A stretch of DNA of 64,000 nt, taken from NCBI RefSeq assembly GCF_000189635.1, contig NW_002476507.1, positions 989,480 through 1,053,479 of the forward strand, read 5' to 3'. The notes under the pieces were generated by a model that saw only the letters and a list, made by a program, of their open reading frames with translations, did not search any database and was not told the DNA's origin. The position numbers and the translations under genes were made by a program. Origin of the DNA: Tetrahymena thermophila SB210. Its lineage: Eukaryota > Ciliophora > Oligohymenophorea > Hymenostomatida > Tetrahymenidae. Shown one piece after another: positions 11,109 through 24,923 of the stretch; within the stretch, counting starts at the first letter, position 1; the number at the start of each line of letters is the position of its first letter.

Positions 11109-13481
11109 ATGTCAGAATATCAAGCAAACAAAGATAAAGATCATTCTATATAAATGTTTGAAACTCTTGAAAGTAATGCATAAAAATTTGAAGGATAGCT
11201 TAATTCATTTAAGAATTTAAATGTAGGTTCCTCTTTAGAAACACCAATTCCTATAGAGGCTGGTGGAATGCAAAGAAGAATAAAATAATCCTAATATAAC
11301 TCGAAACTAGATAATAGCCTCAATGGCGAAACTAGTTATTTTTACAACCCTTATTAGATTCCTCCTAATTGGAAACTAGCTGAGATACATAAGAGAGCGA
11401 CTTAAGTAGGTAAACCTAAAAAATAGTTCGAATCATTTAAAAATAGTGAAGTTTGTCCATGCTGTGGTTTTCAGCTCTACAAACGATAAATCAATATGAT
11501 GGATAATTATATGCTCCTTTCCTTTCTTGGCTCAGGATATCCCTTATTTTTTAGTTTTGCAAAATATTGTATATATATACTAGCTACTATACTACTTACA
11601 TCTGGATTTTATAATTTATGGACTAATTACTAAGGAAATTATTGTGCAACAAAAAAGCAAATTAAGCTAGGACTTCCTTATGCCTGCACAGCAGACTACA
11701 TTTCCACTTTAACACTTATAAATAAAGCAAATAATGAAAAAGCAATAGCGATGCAAAATATTTTGAATTTGATAACGACTTTAATTTTAATTATTCTTTG
11801 TATTTTTTACAGATCTGAATAAAAATAAATTGATTATGATGTAGATGCAGAAGAAATTACTCCTGCAGATTACACTATTATGGTTAAGGGAATTCCATAA
11901 GATATGACAGAAAACTAGCTCAAAGAATATATGGTTGATTTTAGAAGAGAAGGTGAAGAAGATAGAGATCCTCTTGTTGTCGTTGATATTTGTTATGTGT
12001 ATAATGTGAAAAATGTAAAAAATGTAGAAGATTAAATACATAAATTAGTAGAATAAAAGAAAGCGGCACTTAAAAATATTGATGAAGACTCTGAAGAATT
12101 TAGGGTTTTAACAAATGAATGGGATGATAAGATTTATTATCAATTGTTATAAAGCATAAGTTACTTAAGATGTGTTAAAGATGATAAAACTCAGTTCACA
12201 GGTTATGCTTTTGTAAGTTTTGATTTAGAAGATGATAAGTAATATGTCCTATAAAGTACAGATTAAACACTTTGGGAAGCAATTTATGATTACTTTTTTT
12301 CACTTTCCCCTGAATTCAAAGAAATCAAACTGAAATAAACCAATTAAATTTTAGAAATAACTGAATCTCCTGAGCCTTTAGACATTATTTGGGAGAACTT
12401 GACTATGAAAGATAGCGAAAAATCTGGAATAAGACAAACTACACGTTATGCCACAATAGCGATTATAGCTGTTTGTGCTTACATTATTTATCTTCTAAAT
12501 AAATATTAAAATGATAACAGTGATAACGAAGATAGCAATAACAGTGACCTTTCATTTACTAATCAAATACTTTAACAGTTTTCCTTCAATAATTTAATAA
12601 CATCTGCTGCAATTATAGTTATTAATAACTTCGTTATCACTCTCTCATTCACTTATTTTGTTCATATTGAGTGCTACAATACACGTACAGTGTATAATGT
12701 ATCACTAGCAAAAAGACTAACTATAGCTCTTTTTGTTAATAGTGCACTTGTTATCACCTTTATCAGTTTTTTCGTGACTAAAAATGTTTATTAAAAAGGA
12801 GGTCTTGTGTATACTACTTTTTATTATTTTGTTATAGATATATTTTTATCTTTTATTTCGTCTCTTATTGATGAAGATTACTATGTCTATCTAATCAAAA
12901 AGTGGTGGTATTCGAGACAAGGTAAGAAAAGCAGAATAACCTAAAAAGAAGCTCATGAAATTTACTAATTACCCAATCATTAAATTGAATTGTGTTATGC
13001 TGAATTGATGAATAACATGTGTATCTGTGTATTTTTCGCACCTGCAATTCCGATTGGTTTGGTTTTTCAACTAATAGGAATCTTCTTTTATTATTGGCTT
13101 ACAAAATATTTTTTAATTAGATACAAGAGAATGGACTGTTAAATTAGTACAGCTCTATCACTTTAAATGACAAACTTTTTAGAAATGCTCATACCTACTT
13201 ATTCTATATCATGTGCATTATTTGAATATAGTGCTTATGGTTAAATTTCAATTATATAAATTGTTACAATAGTAATAAGCGTCTTGTTTTCTGCTGTACC
13301 TGTTTAGGTTATCCTAGAATACATAATAGAATTCGATGTGCAAGTTGAAGATGTCAATTATATGAAAGCTATCCATTAATTTACCTCGACGTATAAAAGA
13401 GAAAATCCTTTTACTTCTTTTGAAAGGAGACATTTTTCTAGAAAATATAAAGATGAATCATTTATTTAGTTAGACTCTTGA
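11109..13481 (+). CDS. OSCA/TMEM63/CSC1-like mechanosensitive channel
   Basis: Intron-free frame of 790 residues. N-terminal polar region with CPCC near residue 115, first membrane segments at about 140-165 and 217-236, then a soluble domain beginning ADYTIMVKGI near 252, as in the RRM-like cytosolic domain of OSCA/TMEM63 proteins. The motif EPLDIIWENL at about 422-431 is a family hallmark that precedes the pore-forming bundle. At least seven further hydrophobic segments follow, from about 446 to 735, then a short basic tail. By family knowledge these are osmo- or tension-gated cation channels of plasma or contractile membranes. Ion selectivity cannot be read here. A divergent paralogue lies at 1-1032. 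Confidence 0.8.
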
Positions 13482-14669
13482 GAAATAAATAAATAAAAAT
13501 AGTTATCTTGCTTTTAAAATAAATAATTATCCAACTATAGATATACTTTTTAAATTTTTTACTATCATTGGATATATTTAGTTAATTTATCTATCTAAAT
13601 AAAATATCTTTAAAATAATTTGTAAATATATTAAAATTATCTAACAAAATTGCAAATAAAATACTATATTATTAAAAATAAAAAAATATTTTCCTTTTTT
13701 ATTCAAATTACCTTTATTTAAAGAAATCTAAGAATAATTTCTTAAAATTTGTTAAAAATTAGCTTAGTATTATATATAAGATATGTCCTTTTGCATCTTC
13801 AAGCATATAAACAAAATAAATAACTGTAAATAATTGACTAATGTATTAAAAATTTTATATGAAAAAGAGATAATAAGGATTGTAATGTATTCAATTATTT
13901 TAACATGTCATAACTTGAAACCTTTTTATTCCCTCTAGTTCATTTATCTATTGATTTTTCTTACTCTATCTATTATTATATCGTCACTGCGATTTCAAAG
14001 AAAGAAAGAGAAATATAAAATTTTTTTTTTTAATTGATATAATTAACTAATGGTAAAAATTTTAAGGAATAAAATTTAAATGTAATTTTTATTTATTATG
14101 CATTTTATTTTAAAAAGCAGCATTTTATCTGGAAGATTGTAGAAGAAAGAAAGAAAAAATTATTGCTAATGAAAAATAATTTAATTTAATGTTTTATCTT
14201 TAGCAAACGTTTTTTTTTATATAAAATATAAATAAAATATTTTTTGGGTGTTAATGAAATTGCTTTTTAAATTAAAATTTTACAATTCTTTCTATAATTT
14301 TTTTGGATTTCTTATTAGAAATAATTTCAGCAATAAACAGACAAAATAAATATACTGACCTCAAAAGTATTCGTTTCTTTTAACAATTAAATTTGAAAAG
14401 AATTTTAAATTTAATCATTTAGTAAAATGAAAATAATTGAATTATATTCATTATTGTTAATAATATTCAAATGAATAACTTAAGATATTAAAATCGTTTG
14501 AGTTTTCGCTATTTTTTTTTGTATTAATTTGATGCCTGTGACTCTTTTGATAGTATTAATTTAATTAAAATTATTTGAAATAATTAACTGTGATTTTTTT
14601 CTAATTAAGATTATATCTAATAATTAATTAATTAAAAAGGCTTTAGATACCAAGTTATTAAAATATAAA
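13482..14669. other. AT-rich intergenic DNA
   Basis: Between two plus-strand genes. No coding frame or RNA gene was seen. It should hold the terminator of the channel gene and the promoter of the next. Confidence 0.6.
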
Positions 14670-17600
14670 ATGAGTTCTGCAACTATAAATAGCAGTACAA
14701 GTACTGGTTAAAGTAATAACAAATCCTTTGAAAAAGTCCCTCAATAAGTAGATTTTTAAAACGATAATAAATCAAATGATAATTAAGTTAGATAATCTAA
14801 TGATAATCTTACTAAATCGACTGCATTGGAGCTCAGATTAACAGAAGAAATTCATATTTTAAAAAAATAAGTAAATATTCATAAAATGTTTGTTTTAGCA
14901 AATATCTATTTCGTTTATTTGCTTTAAAAGTACCTCTAACAAATATAATAAACTTTAAATTATAGATGAATCAAAAGGAGAACGAGTTCAAGAAGGATAA
15001 AGCTGTTTTAGAATAGAATATTGATTTGCTTAAGCTTTAGATTTAAGAATACAAGAAAAGAGAAGAGAATTTAAAGAAAATGAATGAAACTATAATGAAT
15101 TCGCTAAATGATATTGCAAATTAAGGAAATAATGTAAATATATTTTTTATCCATAAAAGATAAAATACCTTAAAATTTTTGTTTAGAGTAAAATTTTCAA
15201 AGAGATACAGCTAAATTATGAGCAACATAACAAAGAATTAGTAGAATCAAGAACAAAGCTATAACTAACTATCAATAATCTTGAAAATGAAGTAAACTAA
15301 TTTGTCTACTTAGCAGATTTTATGTTAATTATTATAATTGCTTTAATAGAATAGAGTACTTAAAGACTAACTGAATGAAATGAAATTATCAATGAAAGAT
15401 TTAGAAATTGCAGTTGAAAAAGAAAAAATGAATAATGAAAGGGCTTTAGAAGCAAACTACTTAGATAGAACATAGATGGAAAACGATCTTTAGAAGTAGC
15501 ATCTGATCACTGAAGAAGTTTTTTCAAAAGAAAAATTAGCTCTTGAAGCTAAATACTAAGAGTTAAATCATAATAAGGACTAATAAATTCTGGAGCAAAG
15601 AGAAAAATATGAAGAAAAAATTAGGCAATTACAAGCTAATTTTGAAAAGGTTTTTATTTTAAAATTTTTACTAATTTTAAATTAAGGCTGATTAATAGTA
15701 AAAGAGAGTGTTATTTATTTTTCTTGAGCTTTTTCACAAAAAATTAGAAATCTATTTATTAAATCTAATCATATAAATTAAATTACAGTTGAAATCGAAT
15801 ACTATTAATTCAAATATCAATTAATTAGCTTTAAAAAATTTTAAATCAAACTCAAATATTGTTTAAAGTATTTTTCAATTATTTAATTTAAAATATAGGA
15901 AAAAAATGCTCTTGAGCAAAGAATTTAAAAAAATCTAAATACCATACGCAAATATTAAACACATATTGAATAAAATGCGAGTATGAATTAATCAACACTA
16001 CTTGCCAATCAAAGTAAAATGGATATATCTTGTATTAAAACAGAATCTGATATTGAGGTATATTTATATTTTAATAAAAATTGATAATCATTTTAAAATG
16101 AATTTTTATTTTTTTTAATAGTTAAGATCTGAAATTCTAAAGATAAATAATGAAAAAGCTAAACTTAATCTGGATTTATAACATCAAATACAATAAACTT
16201 ATTAAAAAGATGAGCAAATACTCAAACTGTAATAAAGAATAAATGAACAAAACAAGCAATTAGAAGAACTTAAGTAAGTTTTGAAATTTTCATTTTATAT
16301 AGACATTTAAAATAGTTTTTTACGAAGATAAAAGCTATCTTTTTATGAGGCAAATGGCGATAGCTCTTCAAGAACTTTCGTTTCCAGTAACAACCTTTAA
16401 GTTTAAAGAGATGTATAAACCACACCTCAAATAGAAAAATTAGTAAATAAATAAATATTACCAATTTCTTATTTTAATTTATTTTAGTAATCAAGTCCAA
16501 TTTAGATTGATCGCAGTGCCTCTAGCATAAATCGTAACTAAAGAAGCATGTCAAATAATTTATAAGCTTAAAATAATTAGAACATGCCTTTATAGACTCA
16601 AAATAAAGCTTTAAGGGATTCGATGAAATAAAGTTTAATAAAATAGAGGGTTTCAAACAATAACTACAATAATATAATGTTAGATTGTATTGATGATTCT
16701 AAAGCAACAAATGTATATTAGTCTTAAATACACTAAAATGGATTATCAGAAATTTAATAGCAAGAATATGACACCTCATTAGAAAATATTGCTATATAGT
16801 CTTATCCATAAACTTAAACTAATTAAATGTTCAATAATTCTTAATTGTAATAGTAATTACCTAACAATGTTTATTTGCAATTGTAACAATAGTTCCTAAT
16901 GAGCTAAGACGGTAGCATTCTATAAGATACTTAACAGCAATAGTAATTATACGCTTTATAACAGTCATCTAATAATATTTTCAATCAAAGTTAAATCATG
17001 AACAATTATGTATAACCATTTTAGCATTCTGTTGAAAATAATAATGTCCCTGAGCCTTTGACTGATATAAACTAACTCAATAATTAGTATGGAAACCAAG
17101 TAATCCTTTAACCTATGGAAGGATAAATTTACACTCCTAATTAGGATAAATATGTTAACTTTAATAACAATTAACAAGAAATAGACGTTTTCAGCTAAAA
17201 GTTTATTCCTTAAAATAATATTCAAGTAAAATTATTAAATAAATAAAATTCTATTTTAACTAAAATTTTTAAAATTAGGAGTTTAATGAAACATAAAATG
17301 AAAGTAGGAAAAGAACAAAGAAGAGTTAACATGATTAAGAAAACAGGAATTAATCACCGATTGTGAATACTTATTATAACAATTAAAACCATAAAAATAG
17401 CTAAATTAATAGAAATTAAAGCACTTCACCCATGATTATGAACGATGTTACTGCTGAAATGATATAATAAGATAGAAGCTTATAAAATATTACTAATTAA
17501 AGCCAATTTATATAGAGAAATGGTAGCAATAATAACTTAAACAATAATTACAAAACATTGCTTCTGTGCGAGAATTGTGGATAGTGTTTCATGCCTAATG

Positions 17601-18448
17601 ATTTGGTAGATCATATGGCTTAGTGCAATTCATAAATTCAACAACATTTGAATATGACTCAATAACAACTTAACATGACTCAACATCAATAATCAATTCT
17701 TTTAGATAAAACTTAATTAATATAGCAATAATAATAGTAGTCAGAAGAATAAAGTGAAAATTTTTATAAAATAATAAATAGTCTAAATTATGAAAAATAA
17801 CTTGTAGAATAAAAATTGCTAATATTAGAAAATCATTTAAAAAATAGTGAAAATGCAAATGGTATAGTTGCATAGGATCGTGATCGCTTAAAATAAGAAT
17901 TAGACAATATTATGCTTGAGCTAGGTAAAGCTAAAATGAACTAAGTGGTATAAAATGAAGAATAGGTAGCATGCACTGTTGCTTTGAAAAATGAAATCAA
18001 GTTTTTGATCAACAAGTTACTTAAGGCAAAAGGTAAATTATCTGAAAACAATACCACCACTAATCTTAATCAGACTTAAAATGTTGAAAATATTTCTTAT
18101 TTTAATGATCAATTTAATTAATCTCAAAGTTAATATAACCAAAAATAAAATTTGAATAGGAAAGACTATTCTTCTTTCTCCATAAAAGGATGTGTTGATT
18201 TCAACACTTATTAAAATAATATAAATTAATCATAATGCTTGATAGACTCTACTTGTCTAAGGGAGTCAAATTTGATGAATCCAAACATTAATAAAAGTAT
18301 TAACTTTGATCAGAACTAGTTCTACACATAAAATCAAGTCAAATAAGTTGGTATGCAATAAAACATGAATCATGTAAAGAAATCATAGTAATTAAATTAA
18401 AGGTCCATTAACAATATATCAAATATTTCTTAAAACAGTTATTTTTGA
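14670..18448 (+). CDS. Coiled-coil protein with C-terminal C2HC zinc finger
   Basis: Nine exons: 14670-14870, 14966-15133, 15187-15291, 15350-15649, 15899-16057, 16122-16273, 16316-16442, 16488-17225 and 17279-18448. All phases agree and the product is 1039 residues. Residues about 55-380 are heptad-rich Lys/Glu/Leu coiled coil. The middle is Gln/Asn-rich and probably disordered. A zinc knuckle C-x2-C-x11-H-x3-C sits at about 747-766, then another coiled coil at about 800-880 and an Asn/Ser-rich tail. C2HC fingers of this kind occur in many ciliary and basal-body proteins (family knowledge), so a cytoskeletal role is a reasonable inference only. The 42-base intron 6 is the shortest used and its acceptor is the least certain junction. 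Confidence 0.75.
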
Positions 18449-19025
18449 TTATAATTTGATTGCCAATAATTTATATTAAGACATTTTATGTGGAATACAT
18501 TACAAATGATAATTATATATATATATTCAATTATTAAAATTTACTTTTCTTAATCAGCTAATCTTCATTTATACACAAAAAATATAATAACGAAAATTTT
18601 TGTTTTCAATAGCTTTAAAAATTAAAACAATTTATTTTATATAGGATAAAAATTGATGAAACAATTTTAAAAATAAATTAACATCTCAAACAAATCATTT
18701 TTAAAAATTCATAATCTATTTTGAAAAGAACTTAAAAATTGTTTATGTAATATCCTTAATAAAAATAATTAAATCTGAAATTTCTACTCTATTATAAAAA
18801 AGTAAATGATCCATTTTTGGTAATGATTTTAATATAAAATTAATAACTGACATAAAAAACAAATTTAATTGATGTTATTATCTTATAATGACTTTAATAT
18901 TTAAATACTATTTATATTTTTAGCAAACATTTTGTTCACTTTGAAAGCTTTTTATCTTAACTTAATTTCGAAAACACTTTTATAAATACTCAAATTACAA
19001 CATAATTTTTAAATTTTTCAACATT
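18449..19025. other. Convergent intergenic region
   Basis: Short AT-rich gap between the 3' ends of the zinc-finger gene and NFU1. No gene was seen. Both transcripts should terminate here. Confidence 0.6.
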
Positions 19026-19703
19026 TCAAGCGTTTGACTTTTTTTCAGACTGTTCATTCTCACCATAATCTACACTTTCAACTCCATTAACTTCAGGGAC
19101 ATAATGCATAATCATTTTTTCTATTCCTTGCTTTAAAGTAACTTGAGAACTTGGACATCCACTGCAAGATCCCATCATTGTTAATGTTACGATGCCTGAA
19201 GGTTCATCGAAATTCCTGTAAATAACATCACCACCGTCATCTTGAACTAATGGTCTAATACGTGTATCAATAATTTCTTTAATCATTTAAACTGCCTCGC
19301 TATCATCATCTTTTATTTTAGTATCTTCTCTCTCTGGCTCATCTGTGAAAAGTGGAGTAGTTCCTGTAAATTGTTCTGTAATTAATGAAAATATTTATGG
19401 CTTTAACTCATTCCAATCAGCATCCTCTTTTTTAGAGATAGAAATATAATCTTTGCCATAAAAAACTCTGTTAACTCCATCTATTGTGAATAACTTCTTT
19501 GCTAAAGGGGAAACATGAGCATATCTAGCAGCTATAAAATCTAAAGTTGTACCATCATTCATAACAGTTTTTCCACTTGGAACAAACTTCAAAAAGTTAG
19601 GATTAGGTGTTGACTTGGCTTAAATAAATAAATTCATTATATTTTTGAAATTTAACTGCTTGAATTGCTTCAACAAATACTAGTTAGCTCTATAACCAAT
19701 CAT
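19026..19703 (-). CDS. NFU1: NFU1-type Fe-S cluster scaffold/carrier
   Basis: Single exon, 225 residues, ATG 19703 to TGA 19026. The N-terminus ([12 protein letters not shown]) is basic and hydroxylated, fitting a mitochondrial targeting sequence. The N-terminal Nfu domain follows ([13 protein letters not shown] and a downstream [12 protein letters not shown] core). An acidic linker leads to the C-terminal NifU-like domain with [11 protein letters not shown] and the cluster-binding C180-S-G-C183 in [13 protein letters not shown]1 transfers 4Fe-4S clusters to mitochondrial enzymes such as lipoyl synthase (family knowledge). Length and domain order match eukaryotic NFU1. It is divergent from the UPF1-like helicase gene, with about 0.9 kb between starts. 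Confidence 0.95.
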
Positions 19704-20601
19704 TTTAATATTCCTATAATATGTTGATAATATTTTTTTGAAAATTTAATTATTTATATGATTCTTTCTTTCTTCTCTTGACTAAATGAATATAAGTGAA
19801 TTTATAATAAATATTCATTCATACATTCTAAGCTTTTAAAGTTTCCAATTCATTCTTTTTCTTTAAAATACTATCAGTCAATATCTATTTTTTATTAAAT
19901 TTTAGAAAATTTTCATGAAATTTCTTTTTTTATGATAAAAAATCTAATTTAATACTAAAGAGATATTATTACTTACTTACAAATTTGTTTTTTATTTAGA
20001 GTTTACTTATAATAATTTTATTACTTAGTGTATTCTCTTACTTATATCACTATTTCAAATAAACTAAACTAAATTTCTTCTTAAAATATTATTTTAAATA
20101 AATAAAAAACTATTTGGAATGCATCTATTAGTTACTAATTTAATAAAACAATATTTAGGCAAATATTTAATATTCCATAATTTTTATTTCAACAATTAAA
20201 ATTAAATAAAGAAAAAAGGCGCTTAATTTAAATAAATACTAAAAAATTTGAACTCACACTATTCTTTTTCACTAATCTCAAATGGAAGGAAAAAACAGTT
20301 TAAATGTTATCCTTAAGAAAAAACCTATGCCATATAATATTTGTCAGATTTATAATATATGATATTAATGTCTCAAACAAATATGTATATAGAATTTTAA
20401 TTTATTTCCTGATAAATAAATAGATAAGAAATTCTAAAATAATCTTCACATACTATAAAAAAATAAGTGAAAAAAAGTTAATTAAAAATAATATTAGAAA
20501 AAACTTAGCTTAAGCTAAAGAAAAATATAATTACAAACAATTTTTAAATTTTTCTAAAAAAGGAAATCTAAAAATAAGTAAAGGTATAAGGAAAGATATT
20601 T
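19704..20601. other. Divergent promoter region between NFU1 and the UPF1-like gene
   Basis: 0.9 kb of AT-rich DNA. No coding frame was supported. Confidence 0.6.
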
Positions 20602-23600
20602 ATGAAAGGAAACTAGCAAAATCGTCATCTTGTTTGGCAAAAAGTATCTGAAATCAAAGGCTTCTAGGTTTTATGCTTGGATTGCAGAGTTTTTTTCGAT
20701 AACTAAAGAAATCCAAATAACTCTAATAATTCAAGTAGTATTGTTTCGCACTTAATCTAATCAAAGCATAACAAGGTTCAGTTACTTATCAATTCAGGCA
20801 TAGCAGTTTAAAAGCATATTGTTTGCTCATCATGTAAATTAGGGGATGTTTTTAAACTTTAAATTTATGATTATCCTCAAGGTATTCTACTGCTTTGTAA
20901 TGAGTGTTCTTTTAAATTTATAAATTAAACTAAATTTAAATAAGATTCTGAGGTTAAGCACTCAACAGTTATCTAATAAAATGAAATCAATTCCATTCTT
21001 TTTGATGCAAAGAGGGTTTAATTAAATCCAGATATTCTACAGATAAACTAAAATAAAAAATCTAAAGTTTAATACATCAGAAAAGTTGATGTAGTAGAAG
21101 CAAATGCTGGACCACAAAATATTAGTTAAGCTTAATAATAAAAATCAACAAATAATTTAAATTAAAATCCCTAATTAATCGGATCAGATAAAATATAAAA
21201 TAAAAATTAAAATGCATCTCAAGAGTAAAAAATTGAAAAACTTTTAAAAATTTAATGCTTAGATTGCAAATAATATTTTGACAACTAAAAAATAAATGGG
21301 TCTCTCAAAACAAGCATCATTAAGCATCTTACTAAATAGAATCATAATAGAATTACCTGTATATTAAACTAAAATTAATAAAAAAATATTACTCCAGATT
21401 GCTATAAATGCAAGAAAAGAAATGTTTTCGATTTAACAATATGTAAAGTTAATAATGAATAGTATTTACTATGCTCTTAATGTTTAAATAAAAGCAACGG
21501 CAGTTTATTTACTAATGATCCAAATATAGCTATGAAATTGGTCAGCACTTTTCCAAATGAACCACTTATTACTAATTATTCAATTAATTCTACTTTCCTT
21601 GATCAATTAACGAAGAGCGATTAACCTAAATAAATTTAATCAGATTAAACCTAATTAAATTAGTAATCTATCCCACAAAATATTTAAATAGGCTTAAATA
21701 ATAATAATAATTAACTTTTAGTCAGTAATAACAGTAATAACGAAGATACATAAGTAAAGTGCCTTTAGTGTAATAATATATTTTAAAACTAAAGAAACAA
21801 GCATGACAGTGTAACTCAAATAGTCAAACATTTAAAAAAGTGTTCCCACAATAAAATAGAAATATAAGAAAAGGCAAGAAAAACTTCTTTTTCTACATTT
21901 AAATGCCTATCATGCAATTAAAACAACATTTTTGTTCTATTTATTGTAGAAATTGAATCATTTTACTTTGTTTTATGTAACTAATGTATAAATAGTAAGA
22001 TGATTCAATTTTAAGGTAAAGACTCACAATCAATTGAAAAATGTAAGAAGTCTGCTATTGTGTAAAATGGATCAATAAATACTTTATTGATGAACCTGAC
22101 CATCAAAAAAAAAGAATACTATCCAGTAAACAATGAGCACAAAAATTAACCTGACTAAAACTAAATAGGTATTATATATTAAAATAAAATAAATTATTAA
22201 AAAATATTTTTTATCAACTAGAATAAGATAATAATGATGATGATTATGATTTTTGCCTAAATGGAGGTAATGACAATCAAGTTTAAGTAGGTATGTTGAA
22301 TGACCCTAAAACCTAAAATATCAATAATTAAGATAGAAATTTTGACTAGTCTCGCAATCTCCAATCAATCCAAGTTAATTCTAGAGAGGAAAAAAAAATT
22401 GAAATATTTAAAAATGTTGAAGCTTATTAACATTTTTTTAAAAAGATCTTAAATTAAGAATAATATGAAATATCTAAGTAGATATAATAAAGTGTTTTAA
22501 CAACTAAAGCACTTATCTTATCAGAAAATCAGTAAAATAAATTCAAAGATTAATAATATTTTATTGTTATTTCTATTAAAATTTAGGTTGTAAATATAAG
22601 TTTCCTCCAACCATCTATTAAAATAGGGTAAAGAATTAAAAATTAAATGGGGTAATTTTAAATCCAAATTTTATGTAGAGAGTATTGATGATCATAAAAT
22701 CGTTATTAAAATTTAAGATTCTAATAAATCTTTAAGTCGTTTCAAAGTAGGAAATGTAGTAGAAAATGTTTAAATAAAATTAATCAATCCTAAATAGATT
22801 TTTGAAAGAATACTGTAGGGAATTAACAAATTTTCAAGTCTAGAAGAATCTTTGTAAAAAAAAATACTTGGTTAATTTGAAAAGGATGATAAATCTATTA
22901 AAAGTGATGATTCATTAGAAATAATTGACGAATAAGCTCAATAAGATATAGCTTAGCTAAATTAAAGTTAGCTGTAAGCAATTTAGTCATCTCTCTCAAA
23001 AAATATTTCGCTGATTTAAGGTCCTCCAGGAACAGGAAAAACTGAAACAGCAGCTCAGCTAGTTTTAGAAATATGGTATAAAATTAACAAAAATTAACAA
23101 AACGAAAAGATTTTAGTTTGTGCTCCATCAAACTTAGCTGCAGATAACATTTCAGATAGGATTCATGCATAAAATAGAGAAATAAAAGTAATAAGAATAG
23201 TTTCTTAAGCTAGGTAAAGAGTAAAAGTTTCATATTAATTTCAAGATATAGTTCTGCATAAAGTACTAAAGAAAGAAGGTTTCTTTAATAAAAATAGTGT
23301 ATTGAAAAGAGCAAAATAATTAATTGAAAATGCTGACGTCATTTGTACTACTTGCATTAATTCTGTAGATAAGTTTATAAAAGGTATTAGTTTTTCAACA
23401 GTAGTAATAGATGAAGCAAACTAGGCAATAGAACCAGAAACAATAATACCTCTTTAGCATTAAGCTAAAAAATTAATTTTGATAGGTGATCATAAATAAT
23501 TGCCACCCATCATCTTAAGCATTTAAGCTTCAAAAGATGGGTTAAAAAGAAGTTTATTTTCAAGACTTGTTTAAGCTGGTCTTATCCCTTAATTTTTATC

Positions 23601-24270
23601 AATTCAGTATAGGATGCATCCAGAAATAAGAAAGTTAGCATCTTCTATATTCTATCAAAACTAGCTTAAAGATGGAGTTAATGAATAAGATAGAACTCCT
23701 ACTCCGAAGTTCAATTGGCTAAATAATAAAATTCCTATCTAATTTTATGATGTCTAAGGTTAAGAAATTACTTTGTAAGATGGTAAAAGTTTTATAAACG
23801 AAGAAGAAGCAAAGCTTGTAAAAAGTTTAGTTTCTTAGCTTATATAAGCAGGTGTTAAAGATAATGATATTGGGATAATAACGCCTTATTTATCTTAATC
23901 TAATTATATAAGTTAATTAATAAAAAATAGCAATATTTTAATTGATACAACATACAGTTTCTAAGGACAAGAAAGAGACTACATAATAATTTCATGTGTA
24001 AGGATCAATAATTTTTAAAACTTAGGAATTTTAAGGACACCATAGCTGATTAACGTATCTATAACAAGAGCTAAGAGAGGTTTACTAATAGTTGGAAACA
24101 AGAAACATGTGAGTTATTCAAGATGGTGGAAACAAATCATTGATTATTTGGATAAATTAAAACTTATTTAAGAAATTAAAAAAGAGCCTATCGAAAATAT
24201 TTATTCTATTGAGAACAATAAAATCATAAATAAAATTGATGAAAGGCTATGCTTCCATAAAAAAAGTTGA
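20602..24270 (+). CDS. UPF1-like SF1 helicase with three tandem CH-type zinc modules
   Basis: Exons 20602-22168, 22222-22531 and 22587-24270 give 1186 residues. The C-terminal half is a UPF1/SMG-2 class superfamily 1 helicase: motif I GPPGTGKT at about 771-778, Ia LVCAPSN, II VIDEANQ, III LIGDHKQLPP, IV SIQYRMHPEI, V TYSFQGQERD and VI VSITRAKRG. The N-terminal half carries three repeats, starting at about residues 25, 219 and 387. Each reads CxxC, then HL-x5-H, then CxxC-x4-VF, then LLCxxC. The pattern matches the second half of the UPF1 Cys/His-rich domain (IVNHLVRAK ... CYNCGCRNVF ... LLC). In UPF1 that domain binds UPF2, so an RNA surveillance role is inferred. A single CH domain is usual. 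DEAN in motif II also differs from common forms. The spacers between modules are Q/N-rich. Confidence 0.88.
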
Positions 24271-24923
24271 CAGATACAATAATAATTTTTATTAAAACAT
24301 ATTTAAATTTTTTTAACAAACACCTATTTAATTTTATAGTTTCAAAAATGTCTGCTTTATAGTTAGTTAGTTTCTAATAAATATTGAAATTTATAAATTA
24401 TTTTCTTTAACATTATACTACTACTATCTATCCTTCCCTACTTTTCTCCAAAATTTTTTACCTTAATATAAATTTGTCTTAATTGATAAGGGTTGATAGT
24501 ATTCAAAATAATTATAAAAAAAATATTCAATTTTAAAGAATTGTAAATATTAATGTTTAGTAAATACCAATTTTAACTATTTTATTCAAAAATATATATT
24601 TTTTTTAGCTTTTAAATGCAATATAAATAGATTTTATGAGTGGATATTATAAGTGATAAAGTATTTTAACAAATATAAAATAAATTAATGGAAACAGATA
24701 ATTAATTATTAGGATAATAATCGAATATCTATAAAATTATTGTATTACTCTATAAAAAAGGATTCTATAATATATTTAAGGAATATTTTGGAAAATTAAA
24801 GCATTTAATTAGCATGTTCATAATTTAGTTTTTATAGTAAATTATCTATGATTTTCTGAAATTTATTAAAATTATAGTTATTTATTAGTTAGTTTGTTTT
24901 TAAGTATTTTCTCTCAATTTAAT
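24271..24923. other. Convergent intergenic region
   Basis: AT-rich gap between helicase and centromeric histone genes, both ending here. Nothing further was recognised. Confidence 0.6.

Noticed and set aside
15650..15898. Extra exon within the 249-base intron 4 of the zinc-finger coiled-coil gene
   Set aside because: Frames inside hit TGA or are purely A/T-driven, and the flanking exons join in phase without it.
22620..22670. Intron GTAAAG...TATGTAG in the helicase gene
   Set aside because: It leaves a TGA in frame. The alternative intron 22532-22586 gives an uninterrupted frame through KELKIKWGNF, so the latter was used.
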